DNA of 64,000 nt from Crenothrix sp043729335 (GCF_043729335.1 NZ_JAYTLQ010000028.1:9606-73605); one strand, 5' to 3'; positions 35,404 through 45,806 are shown, numbered from the stretch's first letter. A program made the numbers and translations. Notes: generated from the sequence alone by a model not told the origin.

Positions 35404-35441
35404 AATAGCCATTATTTGGAATAGCTGAACAAAACTGCTTT

Positions 35442-35804
35442 TTACTTAAATAAAATCAAGGCCCAAGTGATTGCCGCCCAAACTAACGATGTCGTCACCG
35501 CCGCCGAACCTATATCTTTGGCGCGGCCTGACAACTCATGATGTTCAAAACCTATACGATCAACCACAGCCTCTATTGCCGAGTTTAACAGCTCAACCAA
35601 TAACACCAGTACCATACTGCCAATAAGCAATAACTTTTCAATGTTAGATTGTCCCAGCCAGATTGCTAACGGTGTGGATATCAAAAAGATTATCGCTTCC
35701 AGCCTGAAAGCTTCTTCATGTTGCCATACTGCTTTATAACCTGCGGCGGAAAAATAACAAGCATTAATCAGGCGTTTAACGCCTTTGGCATCTTGATAGG
35801 CCAT
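35442..35804 (-). CDS. dgkA: Diacylglycerol kinase
   Basis: A 120-residue integral membrane enzyme with three helices. The motifs HEEAFRLE and LVELLNSAIEAVVDRIG, with the catalytic Glu and metal-binding Glu, are those of prokaryotic DgkA. It phosphorylates diacylglycerol in the inner membrane to recycle it for phospholipid synthesis. It lies 13 bases after gcvH on the same strand, and a repeat element follows it. Confidence 0.95.
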   Translation of the reverse strand: MAYQDAKGVKRLINACYFSAAGYKAVWQHEEAFRLEAIIFLISTPLAIWLGQSNIEKLLLIGSMVLVLLVELLNSAIEAVVDRIGFEHHELSGRAKDIGSAAVTTSLVWAAITWALILFK

Positions 35805-35817
35805 TCGTCAATTTTCC

Positions 35818-36201
35818 TTATTTATTTATGAGTGTTTGATAAGCATCAGCGTCCATTAATTTATCCAGCTCTGAAGGCGACTGCGTTTTAATGCAAAACA
35901 GCCAGGCTTTATAAGGTTCGTCATTCACCTGATACGCTTCATCCATCAGTATTTCGTTAACTTCTACCACTTTTCCGGTGACGGGACTGTATAAATCCGA
36001 TGCAGTTTTAACGGATTCGACTACCGCACAATGCTGTTGCGCCTGAAAGCTATCGCCCACAACCGGTAGTTTAATATAAACCAGATCGCCTAGCTCCTGT
36101 TGGGCAAAGTCAGTAATACCCACACGAACAATATTATCATCTTCCAGTTTTGCCCATTCGTGAGTGCTGGCATACTTTAGGTTTTTCGGTAAATCAATCA
36201 T
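35818..36201 (-). CDS. gcvH: Glycine cleavage system H protein
   Basis: A 127-residue lipoyl carrier. The lipoylated lysine lies in VVESVKTASDLYSPVTGKVV, the family hallmark. TSHEWAK-like HEWAKLEDD and WLFCIK flank it. GcvH shuttles aminomethyl and reducing intermediates between the P, T and L proteins of glycine cleavage. The gcvT and gcvP genes are not in this window. A MITE-like repeat begins 48 bases upstream of its start. Confidence 0.95.
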   Translation of the reverse strand: MIDLPKNLKYASTHEWAKLEDDNIVRVGITDFAQQELGDLVYIKLPVVGDSFQAQQHCAVVESVKTASDLYSPVTGKVVEVNEILMDEAYQVNDEPYKAWLFCIKTQSPSELDKLMDADAYQTLINK

Positions 36202-36249
36202 ATCGGATTCTCGAGTATGTGCGTTAAATTTTTGTGGGATTTGCTTAGC

Positions 36250-36424
36250 CTAGTACTCAGTCAATCTTACATTGTCGAGTAATATAAAATACTCCGTTCG
36301 TCCTGAGCTTGTCGAAGGACTTGTGGTTCATGGTTCGACAAGGCTCTCATGAGTTTGTCGAATGGCTCACCACGAACGGTTTTTTAAATTTATACCTGTC
36401 AAAATAAAATTGACTGAATACTAG
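36250..36424. mobile_element. MITE-like repeat, copy 1
   Basis: A 175-bp non-coding element. Its ends are inverted: CTAGTACTCAGTCAAT at 36250-36265 and ATTGACTGAATACTAG at 36409-36424, one mismatch. The interior holds CGTTCGTCCTGAGCTTGTCG with inverted copies (TTCGACAAGGCTC, CACCACGAACGG). It is related, in the reverse orientation, to 45807-45996. No transposase is encoded. Confidence 0.75.
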
Positions 36425-36494
36425 TATTTTAGGTGTTCATTCAGCGTATGCAGGCATTATACTTTAACGCCACTACAAACGACTTATTCAAAAC

Positions 36495-37520
36495 ATGCTT
36501 TTTTTCCTGATTGGATTTATGCGCTCACTTATATTGTTCATGGCCATGGGGTTATCAATGATAACAATGGCGTTTGCCGATGCGGGTGATCAGCAGCAAG
36601 CCATGGACGATGATGGTCAAAATCGTTCAGTGCTTGTTTTAAATGAAAAAACCCAGGCAATAACCGGACTGCAAACTACAGTTCTTGAAGCCAGTCACTT
36701 TGGTGCAGAGTATTCCGTCAGCGGTAAGGCGCTTACGCTACAGCCTTTACTGGTGCTGCGTAATCGCTATCTGGAACTGTTGGCTCAACATCAGCAAGCG
36801 CTAGCCAAGCTAAAACAGGCAGAGCAAAATAAGCAGCGCCAGCAAGATTTATTCCGCCACGGCGTGACTTCCCAGCATAATTTACAAGAGCAGCAACTGC
36901 AATGGCACACCGAAAAATCTGTTGTGGCAGCCAATAGCTTGCAAACTAAAGCCATTGTCGATGAAGCACGTCTTATGTGGGGTAACACGCTAACGGCATG
37001 GGTGGTGACTTCCGATTCTACTCAATTAACTGATTTTTTATCAGGTCGCAGCGTTTTACTGCAAATCACTTTACCTGCCGATAAAACATTAGTCACCGGC
37101 AATCCTGTGATTTATGTTGAAGCGTCAGGCTATCGTCATAAAGCCAGTAAAGCCGTTTTTATTTCAGATGCGCCGCAAATGGACTCTGCTTTTCCAGGAC
37201 AACGTTATTTCTTTCAGACACAAGGTAAGTCCATAAAGCCTGGAATGCGGGTCGTGGCGTGGATTGCCGAGAAAAAACAAGCAGCATCTGGCGTTATGCT
37301 CGCTAAATCGGCGGCGATTTGGATGCTGGATCAGCTGTTTGTTTATGTGAAATCTGGCAAGGATACCTTTAGTCGGCGGCTGGTCAATGATTATAAGGTA
37401 ACATCGGAAGGCTATTTTGCTGTGTCAGGTTTTGATGCCGGCGAAGAAATTGTCACTACCGGCGCTCAAATGTTGTTGTCCGAAGAGCAGCGTCGACAAA
37501 TTCCTGATGAGGATGATTAA
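36495..37520 (+). CDS. Orphan HlyD/CusB-type efflux adaptor
   Basis: A 341-residue periplasmic adaptor-like protein. It has a signal peptide (MRSLILFMAMGLSMITMAFA), then a beta region, a charged coiled-coil hairpin (HQQALAKLKQAEQNKQRQQD, near 97-140) and a C-terminal barrel (GYFAVSGFDAGEEIVTTGAQ). This is the layout of CusB/CzcB-like membrane-fusion proteins. The start may be the second ATG at 36519, which has GGA in front and gives a cleaner signal peptide. No RND pump or outer-membrane factor is next to it. Confidence 0.75.
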   Translation: MLFFLIGFMRSLILFMAMGLSMITMAFADAGDQQQAMDDDGQNRSVLVLNEKTQAITGLQTTVLEASHFGAEYSVSGKALTLQPLLVLRNRYLELLAQHQQALAKLKQAEQNKQRQQDLFRHGVTSQHNLQEQQLQWHTEKSVVAANSLQTKAIVDEARLMWGNTLTAWVVTSDSTQLTDFLSGRSVLLQITLPADKTLVTGNPVIYVEASGYRHKASKAVFISDAPQMDSAFPGQRYFFQTQGKSIKPGMRVVAWIAEKKQAASGVMLAKSAAIWMLDQLFVYVKSGKDTFSRRLVNDYKVTSEGYFAVSGFDAGEEIVTTGAQMLLSEEQRRQIPDEDD

Positions 37521-37650
37521 GTGTGGGTGACTATGTTGTATTATGCGCTTTAGCTTTGAAGTCGCGTCAATTTTGATGGCGAGTAGAGACGCAAAATCTT
37601 GATATTGAGTGGATGTGTTTTTCAAGTTATTTTACACGGCACTTTAAAAC

Positions 37651-37689
37651 AAAAAGCCTACCAAGCAGACGCGTTTGGTAGGCTTTTTT
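37651..37689. terminator. Bidirectional rho-independent terminator
   Basis: AAAAAGCCTACCAA pairs perfectly with TTGGTAGGCTTTTTT around a 9-base loop (GCAGACGCG plus a T). A-run and T-run on the two sides serve both convergent neighbours: the adaptor gene and gltD. Confidence 0.88.
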
Positions 37690-37708
37690 GGGTATAGTTA
37701 ACGATGCG

Positions 37709-39151
37709 TTATCTTGGCAGTTCTGAAGAACCCATCAAATATTCATCCACCGCGCGAGCGGCTTGTCTACCTTCTCTAATCGCCCAAACTACCAACGATT
37801 GGCCACGGCGGCCATCGCCTGCAGCAAATACTTTATCGATAGAAGTCTGGTATTTTTGCTCGTTGGCTTTAATATTGCCACGGCCATCACGTTCAACACC
37901 CAATCCCTGCAACAGGCCATCGTGTACTGGATGCATAAAGCCCATCGCCAATAACACCAGATCAGCGTCCAAAGAAAACTCTGAACCGGCTTTTTCGGAC
38001 ATTTTCCATTGGCCAGCTTCCTGCTTCCACTCCACTTCAACTGCATTCAGCTGGGTGACTTTGCCGTCTGTACCGGTCACGCTGCGGGTATTGACTGACC
38101 AATGCCGCTCACAACCCTCTTCTTGAGATGAGGAAGTCCGCAGCTTGTTTGGCCATAATGGCCAGGTCATCAACTTGTTTTCTTTTTCCGGTGGCTTGGG
38201 CAGAATTTCAATTTGTACCACAGATGCCGCACCTTGCCGGATGGACGTGCCGATACAATCCGAACCGGTATCGCCGCCGCCAATAACCACCACACGCTTA
38301 CCTTTGGCACTGATGGTTATGTCGTCAGAAACCGTATCTCCCGCATTGCGTTTGTTTTGCTGACGCAAAAAGTCCATTGCAAAATACACGCCTTCCAGCT
38401 CATTACGGCCTGTTACTTCAAGATCGCGCGGTTTTTCAGAACCCACCGCTAATACCACAGCATCAAAATCATCCATGATTTTTTGCACGGGAATCTCGCT
38501 ACCAATATGGCTGTTTGGCCTAAACCTGACACCTTCGGCTTGCATTTGTGCGATACGCTGGTCGATCAAATGCTTTTCCATCTTAAAATCAGGAATACCG
38601 TAACGCAGCAAGCCACCGATACGATCATTTTTTTCATACACCACCACTTCATGGCCAGCACGCGCCAATTGTTGTGCGCTAGCCATGCCCGCAGGGCCAG
38701 AACCGATGACAGCAACGCGCTTGCCGGAGCGTTGCGCGGGGATTTGCGGAGTAATCCAGCCCATCTCCCAGCCTTTGTCGATAATCGCACATTCGATGGA
38801 TTTAATCGTGACGGGTTGATCATTTAAGTTCAGCGTACAGGCGGCTTCACATGGGGCAGGGCAGATCCTGCCGGTAAATTCAGGAAAGTTATTGGTGCTG
38901 TGCAAAATCGACAGCGCCTGTTGCCAGTTACCGCGATGCACCATTTCATTCCAGTCAGGAATGATGTTGTTGACCGGACAGCCGTTATGGCAAAACGGAA
39001 TGCCACAATCCATGCAACGCGCACCTTGCTGACTCATCTCGGAATCTTCAGGAGTCAGTATAAATTCACGATAATTCTGGATACGCTCACTCGCCGCTAC
39101 GTAACGACGCTCAGTGCGGGGAAATTCCATAAACCCTGTTGGTTTACCCAT
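37709..39151 (-). CDS. gltD: Glutamate synthase (NADPH) small subunit
   Basis: A 480-residue flavoprotein. The N-terminal cysteine clusters GARCMDCGIPFCHNGCP and ICPAPCEAAC hold Fe-S centres. Then come the FAD fold VIGSGPAGMASAQQLARAG and the NADPH fold VVIGGGDTGSDCIG. A GDGRRGQSLVVWAI motif closes the FAD site. It passes electrons from NADPH to GltB for glutamate synthesis. It lies 26 bases downstream of gltB in one operon. Confidence 0.97.
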   Translation of the reverse strand: MGKPTGFMEFPRTERRYVAASERIQNYREFILTPEDSEMSQQGARCMDCGIPFCHNGCPVNNIIPDWNEMVHRGNWQQALSILHSTNNFPEFTGRICPAPCEAACTLNLNDQPVTIKSIECAIIDKGWEMGWITPQIPAQRSGKRVAVIGSGPAGMASAQQLARAGHEVVVYEKNDRIGGLLRYGIPDFKMEKHLIDQRIAQMQAEGVRFRPNSHIGSEIPVQKIMDDFDAVVLAVGSEKPRDLEVTGRNELEGVYFAMDFLRQQNKRNAGDTVSDDITISAKGKRVVVIGGGDTGSDCIGTSIRQGAASVVQIEILPKPPEKENKLMTWPLWPNKLRTSSSQEEGCERHWSVNTRSVTGTDGKVTQLNAVEVEWKQEAGQWKMSEKAGSEFSLDADLVLLAMGFMHPVHDGLLQGLGVERDGRGNIKANEQKYQTSIDKVFAAGDGRRGQSLVVWAIREGRQAARAVDEYLMGSSELPR

Positions 39152-39177
39152 CTTAAATACCTTCTTTTAATAAACGG

Positions 39178-42100
39178 TTACGCAGTCGCGGATACTTGCA
39201 GTGCCTGGATTTGTTTGAGCGCCTCGCGGTAATCAACCGGCATGACCTTAACAAAACGTGGCAGATAACTGTCCCAATTATCAAGAATCTGCTGCGCCCG
39301 TGGACTGTTGGTGTAACGCTTGTGGTTTTGGATGAAATGCTTCAAACGGCTGGCATCGTTACGGGTCATGTCACTCATTAGATGGACGCGGCCATGGGTT
39401 TCCATATCGCCGCCCTGGTGCGCCACCGATTCCAGCAAATCATCTTCGGCAGGGATAGGTTCCAGTTCCACCATCGCCATATTGCAACGGCGGCTGAAGC
39501 TGCCGTCTTCATCCAGCACATAAGCAATACCACCAGACATGCCCGCAGCAAAGTTACGGCCTGTCGCACCCAACACAATGACGACACCGCCGGTCATGTA
39601 TTCACAGCCATGGTCGCCCACGCCTTCAACGACCGCAATGGCGCCTGAGTTGCGCACGGCAAAACGCTCACCGCCGATACCGTTAAAATAGCATTCGCCA
39701 CTGATCGCGCCGTATAACACCGTATTACCGACAATAATGTTATCGGCCGGATTAATCGGACAATCTTTGGGTGGAAAAATGCTAATGCGGCCACCACTCA
39801 TGCCTTTGCCGACATAATCGTTGCCGTCGCCTTCAAGCTCTATACTGATGCCTTGCGCCAAAAACGCGCCAAAACTTTGCCCCGCCGTGCCTTTGGCATG
39901 GATTGCAATAGTATCTTCCGGCAAGCCTTTATGGCCGTAGCGTTTGGCAACTTCACCGGACAGCATCGCGCCAAAGGTACGGTTGATGTTACGGACATCA
40001 ATATTGATTTCAACCGGTTGGCCTTTTCCCAGCGCCGGTTGCGCCTGCGCTATGAGCTGATGATCCAGCGCATGTTCCAGACCGTGATCTTGCAGTTCAG
40101 TTTGGTACACAGCGGTGTTGCCATCGGTTTCTGGCTTGTAGAAAATGCGGCTAAAATCCAAGCCTTCTGATTTCCAATGCGCCAATGCAGGCTGCATATC
40201 CAGTTTATCGGAACGGCCTATCATTTCGTTGACAGTCCTAAAGCCGAGTTTAGCCATCCACTGCCGGACATCTTCGGCGACCAAAAAGAAGTAATTGACC
40301 ACATGTTCAGGCTGGCCGGTAAAGCGCTTCCTAAGCTCTGGGTCTTGGGTGGCAACACCGACAGGGCAAGTGTTCAGATGGCATTTACGCATCATTAAGC
40401 AGCCTGAAACAATCAGCGGCGCGGTAGCAAAACCGAACTCATCCGCACCCAATAAAGCCCCGATGACCACATCGCGGCCAGTACGCAAACCGCCGTCCAC
40501 CTGCACAGCAATACGCCCACGCAGCTTGTTGAGCACCAAGGTCTGGTGGGTTTCGGCAAGACCTATTTCCCACGGCAAACCGGCGTGTTTAATCGATGTC
40601 ATCGGGCTTGCACCGGTACCGCCATCATAACCTGCAATGGTGACATGGTCGGCATGGGCTTTGGAAACCCCCGCTGCAACCGTGCCGACACCGACTTCAG
40701 ACACCAATTTAACACTGATGCGGGCTTGCGGGTTGACGTTTTTCAGGTCGTGGATCAGCTGCGCCAAATCTTCAATCGAATAAATATCGTGGTGCGGCGG
40801 CGGTGAAATCAAACCCACGCCTTGGGTAGAATGCCGTACTTTGGCAATCACCGCATCGACTTTATGGCCAGGCAACTGGCCACCTTCGCCAGGTTTTGCG
40901 CCCTGGCTGATTTTGATTTGAATATCGTCGGCATTGACCAGATATTCGGTAGTAACACCAAAACGCCCCGATGCGACCTGCTTAATCGCCGAACGCATGG
41001 AATCGCCGTTGGCCATCGGCGTAAAGCGTTCCGCCAATTCGCCGCCTTCGCCGGTATTGGATTTACCACCGATCCGGTTCATAGCGATAGCCAGATTGGT
41101 GTGCGCTTCGTAAGAAATCGAACCGAACGACATCGCACCGGTAACAAAACGTTTAACAATACTGGCAGCGGATTCCACTTCATCCAACGGCACAGGTTCG
41201 GCGTTTTCCTTGAAGGTCATCAAGCCGCGCAAAGTCAGCAGGGTTTCGTTTTGTTCGTCTATCAATCGGCAAAAATCGTCGTATAATTCCTTGCTATTGC
41301 TGCGGGTTGCATGCTGCAATTTACTAATAGTTGCCGGTGTCCAGGCATGGGCTTCACCACGGATACGGTAAGCGTATTCGCCGCCAACGTCTAAAGCATC
41401 ACGGTATATCGGCGCATTACCAAAGGCCACGCGATGGCGGCGCATGGTCTCTTCGCTGACTTCTTTTAACGACACGCCTTCAGTGGTGCTGGTGGTGCCG
41501 GTAAAATACTGGTCTAAAAACGGTTCAGCAAGGCCTATGGCATTAAAAATCTGCGCACCACAATAAGATTGATAGGTGGAAATACCCATCTTGGACATGA
41601 CTTTTAAAATACCTTTAGCAGCTGCTTTGACATAGCGTTTATGGGCTTCATATTCGCTTAAATCAGGTAGCACGGTTGAGCACAAATTAGATAGCGTATC
41701 AAAGGCCAAATAAGGATTAATGGCTTCTGCACCGTAAGCCGCCAATAAAGCAAAATGATGTACTTCGCGGGCTTCGCCGGTTTCAATCACTAAACCCACC
41801 TGAGTACGCAAGCCCTCGTGCGTTAAAAAGTGATGCACCGCTGAAGTAGCCAGCAGGGCAGGGATGGCAATATGGGTGCTGTCCATGTCACGGTCAGACA
41901 GCGCCAGAATATTATTGCCATCTTCCACCGCTTGTTTTGCCGCAATACACAGTTTGTCGATAGCACCTTCCATGCCGCTCGCACCCAAATCGGTGGGGTA
42001 GCACAGCGTTAAGGTTTTGGTTTTAAAGACACCGGCGGTCCGAGTTTCAATACGGCGGATTTTTTCCAGGTCTTGATTGGTCAAAATCGGATGTTCGACT

Positions 42101-43800
42101 TCCAGGCGCATGTGCGTGCCGCCTTCATCCAGTCCCAGCAGGTTAGGACGCGGGCCGATAAATGACACCAAGGACATCACCAATTCTTCACGGATCGGGT
42201 CGATAGCAGGGTTGGTCACCTGCGCAAAACCTTGCTTAAAATAATCGTACAACATGCGCGGACGATCAGACAGCACCGCCAATGCGGTATCGATCCCCAT
42301 AGAACTGATGGCTTCCTGGCCAGTTTGCGCCATCGGTTTCAGTAAAAACTGGATGTCTTCCTGGGTATAGCCAAACGCTTGTTGTCTGTCTAACAGCGTA
42401 TGGGCATCCGGTGTCATTGCCGATACTTCTGCTGGCAATTTGGACAGCAATATCTGGGTTTTATCCAACCAATCCGCATACGGATGGTGGTTGGCCAATT
42501 CTGATTTCAGCTCGCTATCATCAATAATTCGGCCTTGCACGGTGTCAATCAGCAGCATTTTACCCGGTTGCAAACGCCATTTCTTAATGATCTTGTGCTG
42601 GGGAATATCCAGTACGCCCATTTCGGAAGCCATGATGACCATGTCATCATCGGTCACCAAATAACGCGCAGGACGCAAACCGTTACGATCCAGGGTCGCA
42701 CCAATTTGGCAGCCATCGGTAAACGCAACAGCGGCAGGGCCATCCCAAGGTTCCATCAGGGCGGCGTTGTATTCATAAAACGCTTGCTGTTTTTTGTCCA
42801 TCAAATCGTTGCCGGCCCAGGCTTCGGGGATCAGCAACATCATGGCATGGGCTAACGAATACCCACCGGCCACCAACAATTCCAGCGCATTGTCAAAACT
42901 GGCAGAATCGGATTGGCCTTCGGCGATTAATGGCCACAATTTGTGGATATCATCGCCTAACACCAGCGATGATATGGAATGTCGACGCGCCGCCATCCAG
43001 TTGACGTTGCCGCGCAAGGTGTTGATTTCACCGTTGTGGGCAATCATGCGGAACGGGTGCGCCAAATCCCAGGTGGGGAAAGTATTGGTGGAAAAACGTT
43101 GATGCACCAAAGCCAAGGCGCTGGTCATGCGCTCATCACTCAGTTCTGGGTAGAACGAGCCAACCTGATTGGCCAGCAACATGCCCTTGTAGACAATAGT
43201 GCGTGACGACAACGATGGCACATAGAAGAAATTACCTTGCTCCAGGTTCAGCTCGCGGATGGCATTTTCAACTTGCTTGCGGATCACGAACAATTTGCGC
43301 TCAAAAGCGTTTTGATCGGCGCAGTTGCTACCCCGTTGGATAAAGATTTGCCCGACAAACGGCTCAACCGGTTTTACCGAATAGCCAAGCTCGGTGTTGT
43401 TAACGGGCACATCACGCCAACCCAGCAGTGTTGCGCCTTCGCGGGCTACAAAATCGTTAAAGATGGCCACGCAACGGGCGCGGTCATCGGCGTTACTGGG
43501 CAAAAACACCATGCCGACGGCATAATCGCCACTGGCGGGCAAACTGATGCTAAGCTTAGCGCATTCGTCTCTTAAAAATTGATCAGGGATTTGCAATAAA
43601 ATTCCCGCCCCGTCGCCTGCGCAAGGATCTGCGCCTACTGCGCCACGGTGGGTTAAGTTCGTAAGTAAATCCAATCCCTGACGTACAATTGTATGGCTCT
43701 TGTTGCCTTTTATATGGACAACGAAACCGACTCCACACGCATCGTGCTCGTTGCGTGGATCATATAAACCTTGTCTGGATGGTAGATTACTTTGACTCAT
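39178..43800 (-). CDS. gltB: Glutamate synthase large subunit
   Basis: About 1540 residues. The start is the ATG at 43800, behind GAGGTG; a GTG at 43806 is also in frame. A short propeptide (about 21 residues) precedes the amidotransferase Cys in NEHDACGVGFVVH, which becomes the N-terminus after cleavage. The FMN domain has GEGGELAERF and GYDGGTGASPMTSIKHAG, and the Cys cluster CHLNTCPVGVATQ binds the [3Fe-4S] centre. The C-terminal domain is the GXGXG beta-helix. With GltD it makes two glutamates from glutamine and 2-oxoglutarate. Many plus-strand frames inside it are shadows. Confidence 0.97.
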   Translation of the reverse strand: MSQSNLPSRQGLYDPRNEHDACGVGFVVHIKGNKSHTIVRQGLDLLTNLTHRGAVGADPCAGDGAGILLQIPDQFLRDECAKLSISLPASGDYAVGMVFLPSNADDRARCVAIFNDFVAREGATLLGWRDVPVNNTELGYSVKPVEPFVGQIFIQRGSNCADQNAFERKLFVIRKQVENAIRELNLEQGNFFYVPSLSSRTIVYKGMLLANQVGSFYPELSDERMTSALALVHQRFSTNTFPTWDLAHPFRMIAHNGEINTLRGNVNWMAARRHSISSLVLGDDIHKLWPLIAEGQSDSASFDNALELLVAGGYSLAHAMMLLIPEAWAGNDLMDKKQQAFYEYNAALMEPWDGPAAVAFTDGCQIGATLDRNGLRPARYLVTDDDMVIMASEMGVLDIPQHKIIKKWRLQPGKMLLIDTVQGRIIDDSELKSELANHHPYADWLDKTQILLSKLPAEVSAMTPDAHTLLDRQQAFGYTQEDIQFLLKPMAQTGQEAISSMGIDTALAVLSDRPRMLYDYFKQGFAQVTNPAIDPIREELVMSLVSFIGPRPNLLGLDEGGTHMRLEVEHPILTNQDLEKIRRIETRTAGVFKTKTLTLCYPTDLGASGMEGAIDKLCIAAKQAVEDGNNILALSDRDMDSTHIAIPALLATSAVHHFLTHEGLRTQVGLVIETGEAREVHHFALLAAYGAEAINPYLAFDTLSNLCSTVLPDLSEYEAHKRYVKAAAKGILKVMSKMGISTYQSYCGAQIFNAIGLAEPFLDQYFTGTTSTTEGVSLKEVSEETMRRHRVAFGNAPIYRDALDVGGEYAYRIRGEAHAWTPATISKLQHATRSNSKELYDDFCRLIDEQNETLLTLRGLMTFKENAEPVPLDEVESAASIVKRFVTGAMSFGSISYEAHTNLAIAMNRIGGKSNTGEGGELAERFTPMANGDSMRSAIKQVASGRFGVTTEYLVNADDIQIKISQGAKPGEGGQLPGHKVDAVIAKVRHSTQGVGLISPPPHHDIYSIEDLAQLIHDLKNVNPQARISVKLVSEVGVGTVAAGVSKAHADHVTIAGYDGGTGASPMTSIKHAGLPWEIGLAETHQTLVLNKLRGRIAVQVDGGLRTGRDVVIGALLGADEFGFATAPLIVSGCLMMRKCHLNTCPVGVATQDPELRKRFTGQPEHVVNYFFLVAEDVRQWMAKLGFRTVNEMIGRSDKLDMQPALAHWKSEGLDFSRIFYKPETDGNTAVYQTELQDHGLEHALDHQLIAQAQPALGKGQPVEINIDVRNINRTFGAMLSGEVAKRYGHKGLPEDTIAIHAKGTAGQSFGAFLAQGISIELEGDGNDYVGKGMSGGRISIFPPKDCPINPADNIIVGNTVLYGAISGECYFNGIGGERFAVRNSGAIAVVEGVGDHGCEYMTGGVVIVLGATGRNFAAGMSGGIAYVLDEDGSFSRRCNMAMVELEPIPAEDDLLESVAHQGGDMETHGRVHLMSDMTRNDASRLKHFIQNHKRYTNSPRAQQILDNWDSYLPRFVKVMPVDYREALKQIQALQVSATA

Positions 43801-44083
43801 TGTCACCTCAAAAAGTATGTTACAAAAGGATTATTAATTTCCGATTAATAGCCCTCGCACTGCGCCTACGCTGATATTTGCTCTCAACGTCCACTTCGCA
43901 GCAAAACCGCTAAATTATAAGGAGCGGCAGCAATTTTGTCACGTAGTGTTTTTATTTTGTAAATAAAGTTAGCTCCGTTAATGTGAATACTACAAAATAT
44001 TTGCTTTCGGCCCTGCCAGGAATTCACCGATGCTCAGGATGATTTGTGTTATCTTTAACCGCATTATTGCCAATTGAATCGTT

Positions 44084-45301
44084 ATGAAAGAAGAATTTGA
44101 TATTGTTGTCGTAGGTGGTGGAATGGTAGGCGCGGCTGTCGCTGCTGGCCTTGGCGGTAGTGGATTGAAAGTCGCTTTGGTAGAAAGCATGCGGCCTGAA
44201 GCCTTTAATGCTGACCAACCGCATGATCTAAGGGTCTCTGCGCTCAGCATTGCCTCAAAAAACATTATTGAAACAGTAGGTGCCTGGCAAGGTATCACGG
44301 CACGGCGCTTTTGTCCGTTCCGACGCATGCGGGTCTGGGAAACTGCGGGTAATACTGAGTTTTGCAGCAATGACATTAATTATCCCGAATTAGGCTATAT
44401 TGTTGAAAACAGAATAACGCAATTAGCCTTGTTAGATCGTTTACAAGATTTTGCGAATGTGACAGTGATGTGTCCTGCACAGATTAATAAAATTAACTAT
44501 ACTACCGGAAAAGCCACCACTGTAGAGCTGGATGATGGTCGTGTGTTATCAGCAACCGTTTTAGTGGCCGCAGATGGCGGGCAATCCAAAGTTAGGCAAA
44601 CTGTTGGTTTGGGCGTTACCAGCTGGGATTACAAACAGCACGCTTTAGTTATTTATGTTGAAACCGATTACGGGCAGCAAGATATTACTTGGCAACGTTT
44701 TGTACCTAGTGGACCGCAAGCTTTTTTACCGTTAACAGGCAATTACGCATCATTGGTGTGGTATAACTCACCTGATGAAATTAACCGTTTAAAATCATTG
44801 TCATACGACAAGCTAAAGCAGGAGTTGCATGGCGTATTTCCTGAATGTCTAGGTGGTATTAAGCGTGTTATCAGCTCAGCCAGTTTTCCATTAAAACGAC
44901 AACATGCACAAGATTATATCAAGCCAGGTATTGCACTGGTAGGTGATGCCGCACACACCATTAATCCTTTAGCTGGGCAGGGCGCTAATATCGGTTTGCT
45001 GGATGCTGCTGTGCTGGCAGAGGTTTTAGTGGAAGCACATAAAAATCATTTAGCATTAGGTGATGTCAGCGTATTAAAACGTTATGAAAAACTAAGGCGT
45101 TATGAAAATTTAAAAATGATGACCGCGATGGATGTATTTTATCAGGTCTTCAGTAATCAAATTCTGCCGGTAAAAATATTACGTAATCTAGGCTTAGGCT
45201 TAGCGGAGCGTATTTTACCGGCTAAAAATAAAATTATGCGCAACGCAATGGGCTTAGAAGGTAATTTACCTAAACTTGCGCGCGGCGAAACTATTCTTTA
45301 A
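44084..45301 (+). CDS. ubiF: UbiH/UbiF family FAD monooxygenase (ubiquinone biosynthesis)
   Basis: A 405-residue flavin monooxygenase. The Rossmann motif VVVGGGMVGAAVAAGLG opens it. The mid DG motif AADGGQSKVRQ and the late GDAAHTINPLAGQGANIGL are those of the UbiH/UbiF/Coq6 family. Overall likeness (PHDLRVSALSIAS, VWYNSPDEI) is strongest to UbiF, which hydroxylates C6 of the demethoxy-quinone ring. It is probably bound at the inner face of the membrane. ssb lies 44 bases downstream. Confidence 0.85.
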   Translation: MKEEFDIVVVGGGMVGAAVAAGLGGSGLKVALVESMRPEAFNADQPHDLRVSALSIASKNIIETVGAWQGITARRFCPFRRMRVWETAGNTEFCSNDINYPELGYIVENRITQLALLDRLQDFANVTVMCPAQINKINYTTGKATTVELDDGRVLSATVLVAADGGQSKVRQTVGLGVTSWDYKQHALVIYVETDYGQQDITWQRFVPSGPQAFLPLTGNYASLVWYNSPDEINRLKSLSYDKLKQELHGVFPECLGGIKRVISSASFPLKRQHAQDYIKPGIALVGDAAHTINPLAGQGANIGLLDAAVLAEVLVEAHKNHLALGDVSVLKRYEKLRRYENLKMMTAMDVFYQVFSNQILPVKILRNLGLGLAERILPAKNKIMRNAMGLEGNLPKLARGETIL

Positions 45302-45345
45302 AAACCAAGCACTATCCATAAACTTTAACACCAGGAAGATAAAAA

Positions 45346-45783
45346 ATGAGCAATGTTTTTAGTTTTACCGGTACAGTCGGCAAAGATGCAGAAGTCCGTT
45401 ATACCCCCGCAGGCTTAGCGGTACTGAGTGTAAACGTAGCTAATAACGTAGGTTTTGGCGACAAGCAACAAACGCTGTGGATTAGAGTCGCCTTGTTTGG
45501 TAAACGCGCAGAAGGACAATTAGCCAATTATTTAAAAAAAGGCCAGCAGGTATTTGTTTCCGGTGAGCTGACACAAAACGAATATAAAGCTAATGATGGC
45601 ACTACACGGACTAGTCTGGAGCTTAATGCCAATATCGTTGATTTAGTGGGCAAGAAAAATGAATCGGGGCAAGGGCAACAAGCTTATCCCCCACAAGCAG
45701 CGCACCAAGCTGCCCCAGCGCCGGTATCGGCGCAAAGTAACGATAATTTTGATACTCCTTATGACGACGACATCCCGTTTTAA
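45346..45783 (+). CDS. ssb: Single-stranded DNA-binding protein
   Basis: A 145-residue OB-fold protein with GTVGKDAEVRYTPAGLAV, TLWIRVALFGKRAEGQL and VSGELTQNEYKANDG. A Gln/Pro/Ala-rich linker leads to the acidic tail DDDIPF, which recruits repair and replication partners. The start codes MSNVFSF, with AGGAAG upstream. A MITE-like repeat begins 23 bases after the stop. Confidence 0.94.
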   Translation: MSNVFSFTGTVGKDAEVRYTPAGLAVLSVNVANNVGFGDKQQTLWIRVALFGKRAEGQLANYLKKGQQVFVSGELTQNEYKANDGTTRTSLELNANIVDLVGKKNESGQGQQAYPPQAAHQAAPAPVSAQSNDNFDTPYDDDIPF

Positions 45784-45806
45784 ACAACTTTTACAGTTAA
45801 GTCTAT

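Noticed and set aside
39178..43806. Many long plus-strand frames opposite gltB and gltD
   Set aside because: The minus-strand genes are full-length with all motifs; the opposite frames have odd composition and no recognisable family.
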